From CBDESM01 sp965242485 (GTDB lineage Bacteria; Chloroflexota; Dehalococcoidia; Bin125): a DNA stretch of 64,000 nt. The notes under the pieces were generated by a model. That model did not search any database. It saw nothing but the letters and a program-made list of their open reading frames with translations, and was not told the DNA's origin. The stretch's first letter is position 1. Each line of letters starts with the position of its first letter. The DNA lies in contig CBDESM010000003.1 in NCBI GenBank assembly GCA_965242485.1, positions 1,736,001 through 1,800,000 of the forward strand, read 5' to 3'. Made by a program: the position numbers and the translations under genes. Of this stretch, positions 1 through 9,229 are shown piece after piece.

Positions 1-2
1 CC

Positions 3-122
3 TACTTCGAGGGCCTCTACGCGCATCTGCCCAAGCCGGGCAGCGCCGCCGGAGGCGGCGGGCCGCTGCCTACAATGCCGCCGGGCGCGGAGCCCGGCGG
101 CCCCGATGGAGGCGCGAGATGA
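3..122 (+). CDS. 3' end of an upstream gene (partial, unidentified)
   Basis: An open frame runs in from the left edge and stops at a TGA that overlaps the ATG of the next gene (ATGA). The visible residues start YFEGLYAHLPKPG and then become a Gly/Pro-rich tail encoded by two GC-rich inverted repeats. No family can be named from 39 residues. The alternative is that the true gene ends before the window and this is intergenic sequence lacking stops because of its GC content. Confidence 0.3.
   Translation, partial: YFEGLYAHLPKPGSAAGGGGPLPTMPPGAEPGGPDGGAR
44..101. repeat. Two adjacent GC-rich inverted repeats
   Basis: A 7-bp stem with a 3-nt loop (44-60, CGCCGCC/GGCGGCG) is followed by a perfect 10-bp stem with a 5-nt loop (77-101, GCCGCCGGGC/GCCCGGCGGC). 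TACAAT, a possible -10 element, lies between them at 71-76. No T-run follows either hairpin, so a classical terminator is not supported. They sit directly before the RBS of the CMD gene. Confidence 0.45.
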
Positions 123-909
123 CCACGCATGCGGAGCGGCGGCAGGCCGGCACCGAGACCTTGGCGGCGATGGCGCCGCAGGGGGCGCAGGTCGCCGCGG
201 GCGCGGAAGCGCGGCTGGGGGCGTTCGGCAGCTACATCACGGACTACGTCTTCGGCCAGATGTGGCAGGGCGAAGAACTCTCCCGCCGCGATCGCAACAT
301 CGCCGCACTGGCGATGCTCGGCGCGCTGGAGCGGTTCGGCGCGGTGCGCTTCCATGCGAGCTTCATCGAGGCGAACGGCGTCTCCCGCGAGGAGGTCGTC
401 GAGATCGCGCTCCAGATCGCCGCCTATTCCGGTTTCCCGGCCGGCAACGAGATGGTCAACGTCGCCACCGCCGCTTGGAGCGAGGCCGACGGCGAGCCGT
501 ACAAGATCCCGCCCGCCGCGCATAAGGACGACGAGCAGCGGCACGCCGACGCGGTCGACGTGATGCGCACCTTGAACGGGCGCGACGAGGCGCAGGACCC
601 CGCCGAAGCGCTGGCGGCGATGGAAGCGCGGCTGGGCCCGCTGGGCAGGCTCGCCTTCGAGTTCGCCTTCGGCGACCTCTGGTCGCGCGATCAGCTCTCG
701 CGCCGCGACCGCTCGCTGATCGTCGTCTCGATCCTCGTCGCCCTCGCCCGGCCCGACGAGCTCCGCTTCCACATCCCCGGCGCGCTCAACCACGGCCTGA
801 CCGAGACGGAGCTGGAAGGCGTGATGGCCACGGCCGCCCCCTACTGCGGCTTCCCCCGCGCGGTCGAGGGCATGAACGCGCTTCGCCAAGCGCTCGAGCG
901 GAGGAACGG

Positions 910-913
<4 letters not shown>
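119..913 (+). CDS. Carboxymuconolactone decarboxylase (CMD) family protein, two CMD domains
   Basis: 264 residues with two tandem CMD-type all-helical domains, at about 30-115 and 165-250. Each carries the family signature LSRRDR(N/S), then RFH and (Y/A)xxGFP. Neither domain has the CxxC pair of AhpD peroxidases, so it belongs with the gamma-carboxymuconolactone decarboxylase side of the family; the substrate cannot be read from sequence. The start is ATG with GGAGG a few bases upstream. Its TGA overlaps the trpG start (ATGA, 910-913), so it is translationally coupled at the head of the Trp operon although it has no known role in Trp synthesis. Confidence 0.85.
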
Positions 914-1507
<594 letters not shown>

Positions 1508-1518
<11 letters not shown>

Positions 1519-2569
1519 CGGCGCCCTCGACGGGCCGCTCGCGGCGCTGATCGACGAGCGGCGCGATCTCTCCGAGCAGGAGGCCGCCGACGCGATGGGC
1601 GCGCTGATGTCGGGCGCGGCCGATCCCGCGCAGGCGGCCGCGCTGCTGGCCGCGCTGCGGATGAAGGGCGAGACCGTCGGCGAAGTCGTCGGCTTCGCCC
1701 GCGGCATGCGCGCGCACGCCGCGCCGGTCGACCTCTCCGGCCTGCCGCGGATCGCGGACACGGCCGGCACCGGCGGCGACGGCCGCCGCACCTTCAACGC
1801 GAGCACCGCGGCGGCGTTCGTGGCCGCCGGCTGCGGCGTGCCCGTGGCCAAGCACGGCAACCGCGCGATGTCCTCCAGCTGCGGCAGCGCCGACGTGCTG
1901 GAAGCGCTCGGCGCGGAGATCGCGCTCGCCCCCGCGCAGGCGGCGGCGCTGATCCGCGAAATCGGCTTCGGCTTCCTCTTCGCGCAGTCCTACCACCCGG
2001 CCATGCGCCACGTCGCCCCCGTCCGCCGCGCGCTCGGCGTCCGCACCGTCTTCAACATGCTCGGCCCGCTCTCGAATCCCGCCGGGGCCACGCACCAGCT
2101 GATCGGCGTCGCCCGCGCGGAGCTCGGCCCGCTGATGGCGGAAGCGCTGCTGAGGCTCGGCGCGGCCCGCGCGATCGTCGTCCACGGCGCGGAGGGCCTG
2201 GACGAGGTCTCGCCCGCGGGCGAAACGATCTGCTGGGACGTCCGCGACGGCGGCGTCGGCGAGTTCCGCGTCTCCCCGGACGACTTCCAGATCCGCCCGG
2301 TCCCGCTCGGCGACGTGGCCGGCGGCTCCGGCCCCGGCGCTGCCGCGGGGGCGGCCGCTCGGATGCGCGAGGTGCTGGGCGGCAAGACCTCGCCGCTGAC
2401 CGGGTTCGTGACGCTCAACGCGGCCGCCGCGCTGCTCGCCGCTGACGAGGTGCCGACCTTCGCCGAGGGCGTCAGCCGCGCCGCCGAGTGCATCGACGAT
2501 CAGCGCGCGCTGCGCAAGCTGGAGCTCTACGTGGAACGCTCCCGCGAGCTCGCTGCGGAGGCATCGTGA
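1508..2569 (+). CDS. trpD: Anthranilate phosphoribosyltransferase
   Basis: 353 residues. It transfers phosphoribose from PRPP to anthranilate. The PRPP/Mg binding motif GTGGD, the downstream NASTAAAFVAAG segment and KHGNRAMSSSCGSAD are all present and canonical. The ATG lies inside the 3' end of trpG, and the TGA overlaps the GTG of trpC (GTGA, 2566-2569). Length matches free-standing TrpD, so it is not a TrpGD fusion. Confidence 0.96.
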
Positions 2570-3351
2570 GCGCGCAGACGGCCTCCGTGCTCGACGGCAT
2601 CGTCGCGGACACGCGCGGGCTCGTGGCGCGGCGATCCGCCGAACGCCCCGTCTCGGAGTTCCGCCCGCGGACGAACTCGCGCTCCTTGGCCGATGCGCTG
2701 CGGCAGCCGGGCGTCGGCGTGATCGCGGAGATCAAGCGCGGCTCTCCCTCGAAGGGCGAGTTCGCCCCCGATCTCGATCCCGCCGCGCTCGCCTCCGCCT
2801 ACCGCCGCATCGGCGTCGCCGCAGTCTCGGTGCTGACCTCGTGCCACTTCTTCGCCTCAGATCGCGATCTGGATGCGGCCGCGGCCGTGCTGAACAATTC
2901 CGCAATCCCGCTGCTTCGCAAGGAATTCACCATCGACCGTTACCAAGTCGCGGAGGCCGCGGCGCTCGGCGCGGATGCTTACCTCGTCATCGCCAAGACG
3001 GTCTCGGCTGCGCGGCTCACCGAGCTCGTCGCCGCCGGCGATGAATGGGGCGTCGAGCCGTTCGTCGAAGTCACCGACGAGGCGGAGATCGATGCCGCGC
3101 TGGCCGCGGGCGCGCCGGCGATCGGGATCAACAACCGCGACCTGCACACGTTCGGCGAGGATTTGGGCACCACCGAGCGCCTGCGCCGCCTCGTGCCCGC
3201 GGACATCCCCGTCGTCGCCGCCAGCGGCGTGCGCGCGCGGGAAGATATGCAGCGCATGCGGGACGCCGGCGTCGACGCCGTGCTGATCGGCGAAGCGCTG
3301 TCCACCGCGCCGGATCCGGCCGCCAAGATGCGGGAGCTGCTCGGTGAGTGA
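2566..3351 (+). CDS. trpC: Indole-3-glycerol phosphate synthase
   Basis: 261 residues from the GTG at 2566, which has GGAG upstream and overlaps the trpD stop. A longer open frame reaches back to 2488 but only through trpD coding sequence. TIM-barrel IGPS landmarks are visible: IAEIKRGSPSKGEF, LRKEFTIDRYQ, INNRDLHTF and the C-terminal phosphate-binding loop around ASGV...VLIGEAL. It converts CdRP to indole-glycerol phosphate. The gene overlaps trpF by 8 bp. Confidence 0.96.
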   Translation: MSAQTASVLDGIVADTRGLVARRSAERPVSEFRPRTNSRSLADALRQPGVGVIAEIKRGSPSKGEFAPDLDPAALASAYRRIGVAAVSVLTSCHFFASDRDLDAAAAVLNNSAIPLLRKEFTIDRYQVAEAAALGADAYLVIAKTVSAARLTELVAAGDEWGVEPFVEVTDEAEIDAALAAGAPAIGINNRDLHTFGEDLGTTERLRRLVPADIPVVAASGVRAREDMQRMRDAGVDAVLIGEALSTAPDPAAKMRELLGE

Positions 3352-4042
3352 CCCCGCCCGCCCGCTCGTGAAGATCTGCGGCGTCCGAGACGTCGACGCC
3401 GCCAGGACCGCCGCCGATTCCGGCGCGGACATGATCGGCATGATCTTCGCCGATGCGCGACGGAGAGTGAATGCGCAGGCCGCACGCGGCATCCGCGACC
3501 TGCTCGGCGAGCGCGTCGCGATCTTCGAATCGACGGCCGAAGCCCTCGCGGATGCGCGTATCGACGCGGGACGCCCGCTGCTCGTCGGCGTCTTCGCCCG
3601 CCAGCGCGCGGAGGAGATCATCGGCCTGCTGGACGTCGTCGATCTGGATGTCGTCCAGCTCAGCGGCGGGGAGGACCCGGCGTTCGCCGCCAGAATCCCG
3701 CGGCCCGTGATCCGCGCGACGCATGTCTCCGCCGACTCGACCGCGGCGGACCTCCTCGCCGACGCGGCGAAAGCGCCGCCGACGGTGACGCTGCTCGACG
3801 CGTACTCGCGCCAAGGCGGTGGCGCCGGCGAGTCGTTCGATTGGGGCAAGGCGCGCGCCGTCGCCGAGGCGCGGCCGATCATGCTCGCCGGCGGCCTTTC
3901 GCCCGGGAACGTGGGCGAGGCGGTCGAGGTCGTCCGCCCCTGGGCGGTTGATGTCTCTTCCGGCGTCGAGACCGGTGGAGTCAAGGATCACGCGAAGATC
4001 CGCGCGTTCATCGCCGCGGTGGAGGGAGCCGTGCCCGCATGA
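3344..4042 (+). CDS. trpF: Phosphoribosylanthranilate isomerase
   Basis: 232 residues with a GTG start. The catalytic KICGVRD motif is at the N-terminus, VQLSGGED in the middle and the phosphate-binding end (LAGGLSPGNV, then VDVSSGVE) at the C-terminus. It catalyses the Amadori rearrangement of PRA to CdRP, feeding TrpC. It is about 25 residues longer than typical TrpF, with the extra length between strands 1 and 3 (about residues 40-75). The start overlaps trpC and the TGA overlaps the trpB ATG (ATGA). Confidence 0.95.
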   Translation: MSDPARPLVKICGVRDVDAARTAADSGADMIGMIFADARRRVNAQAARGIRDLLGERVAIFESTAEALADARIDAGRPLLVGVFARQRAEEIIGLLDVVDLDVVQLSGGEDPAFAARIPRPVIRATHVSADSTAADLLADAAKAPPTVTLLDAYSRQGGGAGESFDWGKARAVAEARPIMLAGGLSPGNVGEAVEVVRPWAVDVSSGVETGGVKDHAKIRAFIAAVEGAVPA

Positions 4043-5256
4043 CGCTGCAATCGCCGTCCGCCGGCAATTTCGGCCCGTCCGCCGGCAATTTCGGCCCGTT
4101 CGGCGGCCAGTTCGTGCCCGAGACGCTGATGCCGGCGCTGGCGGAGCTCGACGAAGCCTGGGCGGCCGCGCGGGCCGACGCGGAATTCAAGGCGGAGCTG
4201 GACTCGCTGCTGCGCGGGTACGTCGGCCGCGAGACGCCGCTGACCTTCGCGCCGCGGCTGAGCGAACGGCTCGGCGGCGCGCGGATCTGGCTCAAGCGCG
4301 AAGACCTGGCGCACACCGGCGCGCACAAGATCAACAACGCCATGGGCCAGGCCCTGCTCGCGCGGCGGATGGGCAAGCGGCGGATCATCGCCGAGACCGG
4401 AGCGGGGCAGCACGGCGTGGCCACCGCGACCGCCTGCGCGCGCTTCGGCTTGGAGTGCATCGTCTACATGGGCGCGGAGGACATCCGCCGGCAGGCGCTC
4501 AACGTCTTCCGCATGCGCCTGCTCGGAGCCGAGGTCGTCCCCGTCGACTCCGGCGCGCGGACGCTGAAGGACGCGATCAACGAGGCGATCCGCGATTGGG
4601 TGACCAACGTCCGCGGCACGCATTACCTGATCGGCAGCGCGATCGGGCCGCATCCGTATCCGCTGATCGTGCGCGAGCTGCAGTCCGTGATCGGCTCGGA
4701 GGCCCGCGCGCAGCTGCAGGAGGCGACCGGGCGGCTGCCGGATGCCGCAATCGCCTGCGTCGGCGGGGGCTCCAACGCGATCGGGCTGTTCCATCCGTTC
4801 GCGGACGACCCCGTGCGCCTGATCGGCGTCGAGGCGGCCGGCGAAGGGCTGCACGCGCGCCATGCGGCGACGCTCGGCGCGGGTTCTCCCGGCGTGCTGC
4901 ACGGCACGCGCACCTACGTCCTCCAGGACGACGACGGCCAGATCGTCGAAGCCCACAGCATCTCGGCCGGCCTCGACTACCCCGGCGTCGGCCCCGAGCA
5001 CGCCTGGCTGATGCTGTCGGAGCGGGCCGAGTACACCTCGGTGACGGACGATGAAGCGCTGGACGGGCTGCGGCTGCTCTCGGAGACGGAGGGGATCATC
5101 CCGGCGCTGGAGACGGCGCACGCCATCGCCTACGCCGCCAAGCTCGCGCCGGAGATGGACGGGGACGAGATCATCCTGATCGGACTCAGCGGCCGCGGCG
5201 ACAAGGACGTCGAGATCGTCCGCGACGCGCTCGCGGCCCGCGGCGCTGAACTCTGA
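4039..5256 (+). CDS. trpB: Tryptophan synthase beta chain
   Basis: 405 residues, PLP-dependent, condensing indole with serine. The PLP lysine is K97 in HTGAHKINN; the catalytic Glu lies in AETGAGQHG and the phosphate-binding loop is GGGSNAIG. All are canonical for the TrpB1 type that pairs with TrpA. The first 20 residues contain a perfect duplicated heptapeptide SAGNFGP caused by a 21-bp tandem repeat, ahead of the normal TrpB start FGPFGGQFVPETLM. Confidence 0.97.
   Translation: MTLQSPSAGNFGPSAGNFGPFGGQFVPETLMPALAELDEAWAAARADAEFKAELDSLLRGYVGRETPLTFAPRLSERLGGARIWLKREDLAHTGAHKINNAMGQALLARRMGKRRIIAETGAGQHGVATATACARFGLECIVYMGAEDIRRQALNVFRMRLLGAEVVPVDSGARTLKDAINEAIRDWVTNVRGTHYLIGSAIGPHPYPLIVRELQSVIGSEARAQLQEATGRLPDAAIACVGGGSNAIGLFHPFADDPVRLIGVEAAGEGLHARHAATLGAGSPGVLHGTRTYVLQDDDGQIVEAHSISAGLDYPGVGPEHAWLMLSERAEYTSVTDDEALDGLRLLSETEGIIPALETAHAIAYAAKLAPEMDGDEIILIGLSGRGDKDVEIVRDALAARGAEL
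4057..4098 (+). repeat. Perfect 21-bp tandem duplication inside the trpB 5' end
   Basis: Two identical adjacent 21-bp units (4057-4077 and 4078-4098) encode two copies of SAGNFGP in frame. A third, partial match (FGPFGGQF) follows and is the conserved TrpB N-terminus. This looks like replication slippage that kept the frame. Confidence 0.9.
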
Positions 5257-5323
5257 TCGCGCCCGATGGGAGCAGCCGCCGCGCCCGCAACCCAGTTGCC
5301 GATCCGCAGCGCCGGGCAGTGAC

Positions 5324-6055
5324 GTGACAGTGCTCGGACCGGCCGCCGGCGGCAGCGGGTCTCCGCTGACGCGGACCTACGTGCTCGTCGGCGCGATTGC
5401 GGCGACCGTGATCTACGTCGCGGTCCTGGTCTTCGGCTTGGTGATCGCCGCCGCCGTCGTCGGAGAGGAGAGGAGCGAGGCATCCGGCGTGCTGCGGATG
5501 GCGGCGATCATCGCGGCGTCGGCGGTCGGGTTCGGGCTCGCTCCCTGGCTGATGCTGCGGGCGCGGGGCGCGACCGTCGCGTTCGGATCGCTCCGCCCCG
5601 CTCTGTCCGATTTCGGGCTCGCGCTGCTCGGTTTCGTCGGCGCGCTCGTCGCGGTCTATGCCTACGTGCTGATCGTGCGCGCCGCCGGCCTCGATTCGCT
5701 GGAGCCCGTCTCGACGATTTCGAACGACGATTTCTACGAGCACGTCTCCGTCGTGGTCCTGCTCGGCATCTCCGCCGTCATCGTCGCGCCGGTCGCCGAG
5801 GAAATGTTCTTCCGCGGGTTCCTCGTCGGCGCGCTCAGCCGCGCTTGGTCGGCGCCGATCGCGCTGCTTTCCTCCTCCGCGATCTTCGCGGCGCTGCATT
5901 TCGATATCGGCAGCATGATCCCGTTCGCGTTGGTCGGGCTGGTCTTCGGGGCGTTGTACTTGCGCGCCGGCGGCATCGCCGCGCCCGTCCTCGCCCACCT
6001 CGGCTTCAACTTGGTGGGATACTTCGGCTCATTGGCCAACCAGGGGGTGCTGTGA
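5324..6055 (+). CDS. CPBP (CAAX/bacteriocin-processing) family intramembrane metalloprotease
   Basis: 243 residues and mostly hydrophobic, with about seven membrane segments. The Abi/CPBP signature is complete: EExxxR at E159-E160-R164, the second-motif His in ALHFD (H192) and HxxxN at H225/N229, consistent with an intact zinc-dependent intramembrane protease. The start is GTG. The stop overlaps the GTG of trpA (GTGA, 6052-6055), so it is translationally coupled to trpA, and it separates trpB from trpA. Substrate unknown; no Trp-specific function is established for this family. Confidence 0.88.
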   Translation: MTVLGPAAGGSGSPLTRTYVLVGAIAATVIYVAVLVFGLVIAAAVVGEERSEASGVLRMAAIIAASAVGFGLAPWLMLRARGATVAFGSLRPALSDFGLALLGFVGALVAVYAYVLIVRAAGLDSLEPVSTISNDDFYEHVSVVVLLGISAVIVAPVAEEMFFRGFLVGALSRAWSAPIALLSSSAIFAALHFDIGSMIPFALVGLVFGALYLRAGGIAAPVLAHLGFNLVGYFGSLANQGVL

Positions 6056-6891
6056 ACCGCTACGAAACCGCTTTCAGCGCAGCCGACGGGACGCTGGTGT
6101 TCCCCTACCTGACCGCCGGCTACCCGGCGCCGGCCGAGAGCGCGGAGCTCGCGGTCGCCGCTTTGGCCGGCGGCGCGGCCGGCCTCGAAATCGGCATCCC
6201 CTTCTCCGACCCGCTCGCCGACGGCCCCGTCATCCAGGCGGCCAACACGGCCGCGCTCGCGGCCGGCGCGACCGTGGCCACCGCGCTGGACGTGGCCCGC
6301 GCCGCGCGCGACGCCGACGCCGACGCCCCGATCACGCTGATGGGCTACCTCAACCCCCTGCTCGCCTGGGGCCGCGCCGAGGCCGCCAACGCGGGAGACC
6401 CCGGCGCATCCGTCGGCGAGCGGCTGGAACCCGCCGCCCGGGCCGCGGCGCGCGCCGGCGCCGACGGGATGATCCTCGTCGACCTCCCCGTTGAAGAGTC
6501 GGACCCTGCCCGCGAGGTGCTGGCCCGGCACGGCCTCGCGCTGATCTACCTGCTCGCGCCGACCAGCACGCCCGGCCGCATCCGCGCCGTGGCCGAGCGC
6601 GCCGCCGGCTTCATCTATCTGGTCAGCGTGACCGGGATCACCGGCGCGCGCGATCAAGTGGCGGCCGATTTGGCCGAATTCGCCGCCCGCGTGCGCGATG
6701 AAACCGACGCGCCGCTCGCCGTCGGCTTCGGAATTTCACGGCGCGGGCACGTCACCGCGGTCGGCCGCGTGGCGGAGGCTGCTATCATCGGTTCCGCGCT
6801 GACCAACGTCATCGCCTCCGCGCCCGCCGATGATCGCGCCGGCGCGGTGCAGCGCTTCCTCGAGGTGGTCACCGGCCGCCGGAGCGAGTAG
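6052..6891 (+). CDS. trpA: Tryptophan synthase alpha chain
   Basis: 279 residues from the GTG at 6052; the open frame extends upstream but only through the CPBP gene. Catalytic E46 and D57 are present in LEIGIPFSDPLADGP, and the loop-6 motif VTGITGAR and the late GFGIS...IIGSAL phosphate site are canonical. It cleaves indole-glycerol phosphate to indole, which passes to TrpB. Separation from trpB by one gene is unusual, but the reading frame is intact. Confidence 0.96.
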   Translation: MNRYETAFSAADGTLVFPYLTAGYPAPAESAELAVAALAGGAAGLEIGIPFSDPLADGPVIQAANTAALAAGATVATALDVARAARDADADAPITLMGYLNPLLAWGRAEAANAGDPGASVGERLEPAARAAARAGADGMILVDLPVEESDPAREVLARHGLALIYLLAPTSTPGRIRAVAERAAGFIYLVSVTGITGARDQVAADLAEFAARVRDETDAPLAVGFGISRRGHVTAVGRVAEAAIIGSALTNVIASAPADDRAGAVQRFLEVVTGRRSE

Positions 6892-7081
6892 TCGGAAGCA
6901 CCCGCCATGCCATACGGCAGCTGGACCCTGCGCCCCGAATCCGGCGCGGCCTGCGGGCACCCCGGCTATATCTCCGCGGCCGGCGTCTTTGGCGGCGGCT
7001 GCGCGGCCGGCTGACGGCCGCAACTTCCTCCGATTCACCACCGTCGGCGGGCGGGGACCCGCCGGGACCACCAGGGACGCG
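6892..7081. other. Intergenic region between trpA and aroH
   Basis: 190 bp, the longest gap in the window. It contains a 34-codon ATG frame (6907-7011, one Trp codon) and GC-rich inverted repeats, including a possible hairpin around 7043-7063 (CGGCGGG...CCCGCCG). It could hold an attenuator, or a promoter for the aroH-DAHP synthase pair. No T-run and no tandem Trp or Phe codons support a classical leader peptide, so regulation here is unproven. Confidence 0.4.
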
Positions 7082-7483
7082 ATGTCCGAATCCGACGGCG
7101 AGTGGCGCTTGCGGGGCATCCGCGGCGCCACGACGGTCAACGCCAATACGCGCGACGCCATCCTCGACGCGACCCGCGAGCTGCTCGCGGAGATGATCGC
7201 GCGCAACGGCGTCGACGGCGAAGACGTCGCTTCCGCCTGGTTCACGACGACCGCGGACCTCAACGCCGAGTTCCCCGCCGTCGTCGCCCGCCAATCGTTC
7301 GACTGGACCTCCGCCGCCCTGATGTGCGGCCACGAGATGGACGTGCCAGGCTCGCTGCCCGCCTGCCTGCGCATCCTGCTCCACGTCAACACCCGCCGGC
7401 GCCAATCGGAGATCGAACACGTGTACCTGCGCGGAGCGATGGCGCTCCGCCCGGACCTCGCCCAGCCCGGCGGGGATGACTGA
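7082..7483 (+). CDS. aroH: Monofunctional chorismate mutase, AroH type
   Basis: 133 residues, the size of Bacillus AroH trimer subunits rather than the helical AroQ fold. Hallmarks are LRGIRGATTV at the N-terminus (active-site Arg), CGHEMDVPGS with catalytic-type E85, and CLRILLHVNT with R97. It converts chorismate to prephenate for Phe and Tyr. The frame extends upstream of 7082 without family similarity, so this ATG, just before MSESDGEWRLRGIRG, was chosen. It lies 15 bp before the DAHP synthase gene. Confidence 0.92.
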   Translation: MSESDGEWRLRGIRGATTVNANTRDAILDATRELLAEMIARNGVDGEDVASAWFTTTADLNAEFPAVVARQSFDWTSAALMCGHEMDVPGSLPACLRILLHVNTRRRQSEIEHVYLRGAMALRPDLAQPGGDD

Positions 7484-7498
7484 GAAAGCGAGATCGCC

Positions 7499-8554
7499 AT
7501 GCTGATCGTGATGCAACGCGACGCGACCGACGAAGAAATCAAGGGCGTCCTCGACCGCCTGAAGGATGAGAACTTGGAAGGCCACCTGTCCACCGGCGAA
7601 AACCAGACCGTGATCGGCGCGGTCGGGCAGATCCTCGACCCCGACATCCGCCCCGCCATGAGCCGCATGCCCGGCGTCGACGAGGTGATCGCCATCTCGA
7701 GCCCCTACAAGCTCACCGGCCGCACCTTCCAGGACGAGGCGACGATCATCGAGGTCGGCGGCGTCACCATCGGCGGCGGCAACATGGTCGTGATGGCCGG
7801 CCCCTGCTCGATCGAAAACGAGGAGCACATGGTCACGACCGCCGAGGCGGTCAAGGCCGCCGGCGCGCAGATCATCCGCGGCGGCGCGTTCAAGCCGCGC
7901 ACCTCGCCCTACGCCTTCCGCGGCCTCGGCGAAGAGGGCCTCAAGCACCTCGCCACCGCCCGCGACGCCACCGGCCTGCCCGTGATCACCGAGGTCATGT
8001 CCGTCCGCGACGTCGAGCTCGTCGCCCGCTATGCCGACATCCTCCAGATCGGCACCCGCAACATGCAGAACTTCATCCTGCTCGATGAAGTCGGCCTGAC
8101 CCGCCAGCCGGTGATGCTCAAGCGCGGCCTCACCGCCACCATCGAGGAATGGCTGCTCGCCGCCGAGTACATCATGGCCAAGGGCAACCGCGACGTGATC
8201 CTCTGCGAGCGCGGCGTCCGCACCTTCGAGACCGCCACCCGCAACACGCTCGACCTCTCCGCGATCCCCGTCATCCGCCGGCTCAGCCACCTCCCCGTCG
8301 TCAGCGACCCCTCGCACGGCACCGGGCACTGGTACCTGGTCGAGCCGATGGCCCGCGCTTCCCTGGCCGTCGGCGCGGACGGCCTGATGGTCGAGGTCCA
8401 CCCCTCGCCCGACCACGCGCTGTCCGACGGGCCGCAATCGCTCACGTTCGACAACTTCAGCGAGCTGATGGGCGGCTTGCAGTCGATGGGCGAGGCGATC
8501 GGGCGCCCGCTCGCGCCCCAGCCGCGCGAGGTCGTCGCGGCCGCCGCCGGCTGA
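7499..8554 (+). CDS. aroF: 3-deoxy-7-phosphoheptulonate (DAHP) synthase with N-terminal ferredoxin-like regulatory domain
   Basis: 351 residues. Residues 1-75 form a ferredoxin-like/ACT-type domain as in the Thermotoga-type I-beta DAHP synthases, where it mediates aromatic amino acid feedback. The catalytic TIM barrel follows with MAGPCSIE, GGAFKPRTSPYAFRGLG, QIGTRNMQNF and SDPSHGTG. It condenses PEP and erythrose-4-phosphate, the first shikimate step, so the cluster holds both the entry enzyme and the Trp branch. The stop lies 3 bp from the stop of the convergent gene, leaving no room for a terminator between them. Confidence 0.95.
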   Translation: MLIVMQRDATDEEIKGVLDRLKDENLEGHLSTGENQTVIGAVGQILDPDIRPAMSRMPGVDEVIAISSPYKLTGRTFQDEATIIEVGGVTIGGGNMVVMAGPCSIENEEHMVTTAEAVKAAGAQIIRGGAFKPRTSPYAFRGLGEEGLKHLATARDATGLPVITEVMSVRDVELVARYADILQIGTRNMQNFILLDEVGLTRQPVMLKRGLTATIEEWLLAAEYIMAKGNRDVILCERGVRTFETATRNTLDLSAIPVIRRLSHLPVVSDPSHGTGHWYLVEPMARASLAVGADGLMVEVHPSPDHALSDGPQSLTFDNFSELMGGLQSMGEAIGRPLAPQPREVVAAAAG

Positions 8555-8557
8555 GGG

Positions 8558-9217
8558 CTATCGGCCGCCCGCAGCCTCCGCGTCGGCCGCCGGCGCGGGC
8601 TCTGCATCGGGCTCGCCGTCGACGGGTGCAGCCGGCGCGTCCCGCTCCGCCTGTTCCGCGCCCTCGGCGTCGCGCTGGGCGAGCGCCTGCTGCCGTTCGG
8701 TCTGCTCGACTTTCGCGCGCAGCGATTCGGTCGCGCCGCCGATCGTCTCGTCGACCGTCGAGAGGTGCTCGCGCAGCCGCAGCAGGATTTCCAGCGAGTA
8801 GCGGTCCGCTTCCAGCGCCTGCTCGACCGCCTCCGTCGCCGCCCGCCCGCGCACGCCGGCGGCCTCCTCCTGCGCAAGCTCCGCCGTCTCCGCCGCCTGC
8901 GCCTGCGCCCGTTCCACGATCTCCGCCGCCCGCGCCTGCGCGGATAGCACGATCTCGTGCGACCCCACCCGCTGCTGCGCCTCCTCCTGGGCCCGCTGGC
9001 TCAGGATCTCCGCCTCCTCCTGCGCCTGCCGCAGCAGCTGCTGGCGCTCTTCCAGCACCTGCTGCGCCTGCTCCACCGAGACCGGCGCCCGCGTCCGCAG
9101 CCGGTCGATCAGGTCCAGCAGTTCCTCGCGGTCCACGACCCAGCCGCGGCCCAGCCTGCCCTTGTGCCCGCTGAGCACCGCTTCTTCGAGCTGATCGACG
9201 ATTTCGAGCAGGTCCAT
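8558..9217 (-). CDS. Coiled-coil protein (DivIVA-like / ATP-synthase-b-like)
   Basis: 219 residues. A short globular N-terminus (MDLLEIVDQLEEAVLSG, about 1-50) is followed by a long Gln/Glu/Ala heptad-rich coiled coil (about 50-175) and a disordered Ala/Asp/Glu/Pro tail. No membrane segment or enzyme motif. It follows coaD with a 12-bp gap, so it is the last gene of the htrA-to-here group. DivIVA-like proteins act as polar or septal scaffolds; that role is a guess based only on architecture. Confidence 0.6.
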   Translation of the reverse strand: MDLLEIVDQLEEAVLSGHKGRLGRGWVVDREELLDLIDRLRTRAPVSVEQAQQVLEERQQLLRQAQEEAEILSQRAQEEAQQRVGSHEIVLSAQARAAEIVERAQAQAAETAELAQEEAAGVRGRAATEAVEQALEADRYSLEILLRLREHLSTVDETIGGATESLRAKVEQTERQQALAQRDAEGAEQAERDAPAAPVDGEPDAEPAPAADAEAAGGR

Positions 9218-9229
9218 CGCGGCGCCCGC

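Noticed and set aside
2488..2565. Upstream extension of trpC
   Set aside because: It overlaps trpD in another frame; the GTG at 2566 has an RBS and gives the normal IGPS length.
3526..3540. tRNA T-loop-like TTCGAATC string
   Set aside because: Inside trpF coding sequence with no cloverleaf around it; no other tRNA candidates were seen.
6907..7011. 34-codon frame between trpA and aroH as a leader peptide
   Set aside because: Only one Trp codon and no run of aromatic codons; no convincing terminator/antiterminator pair.
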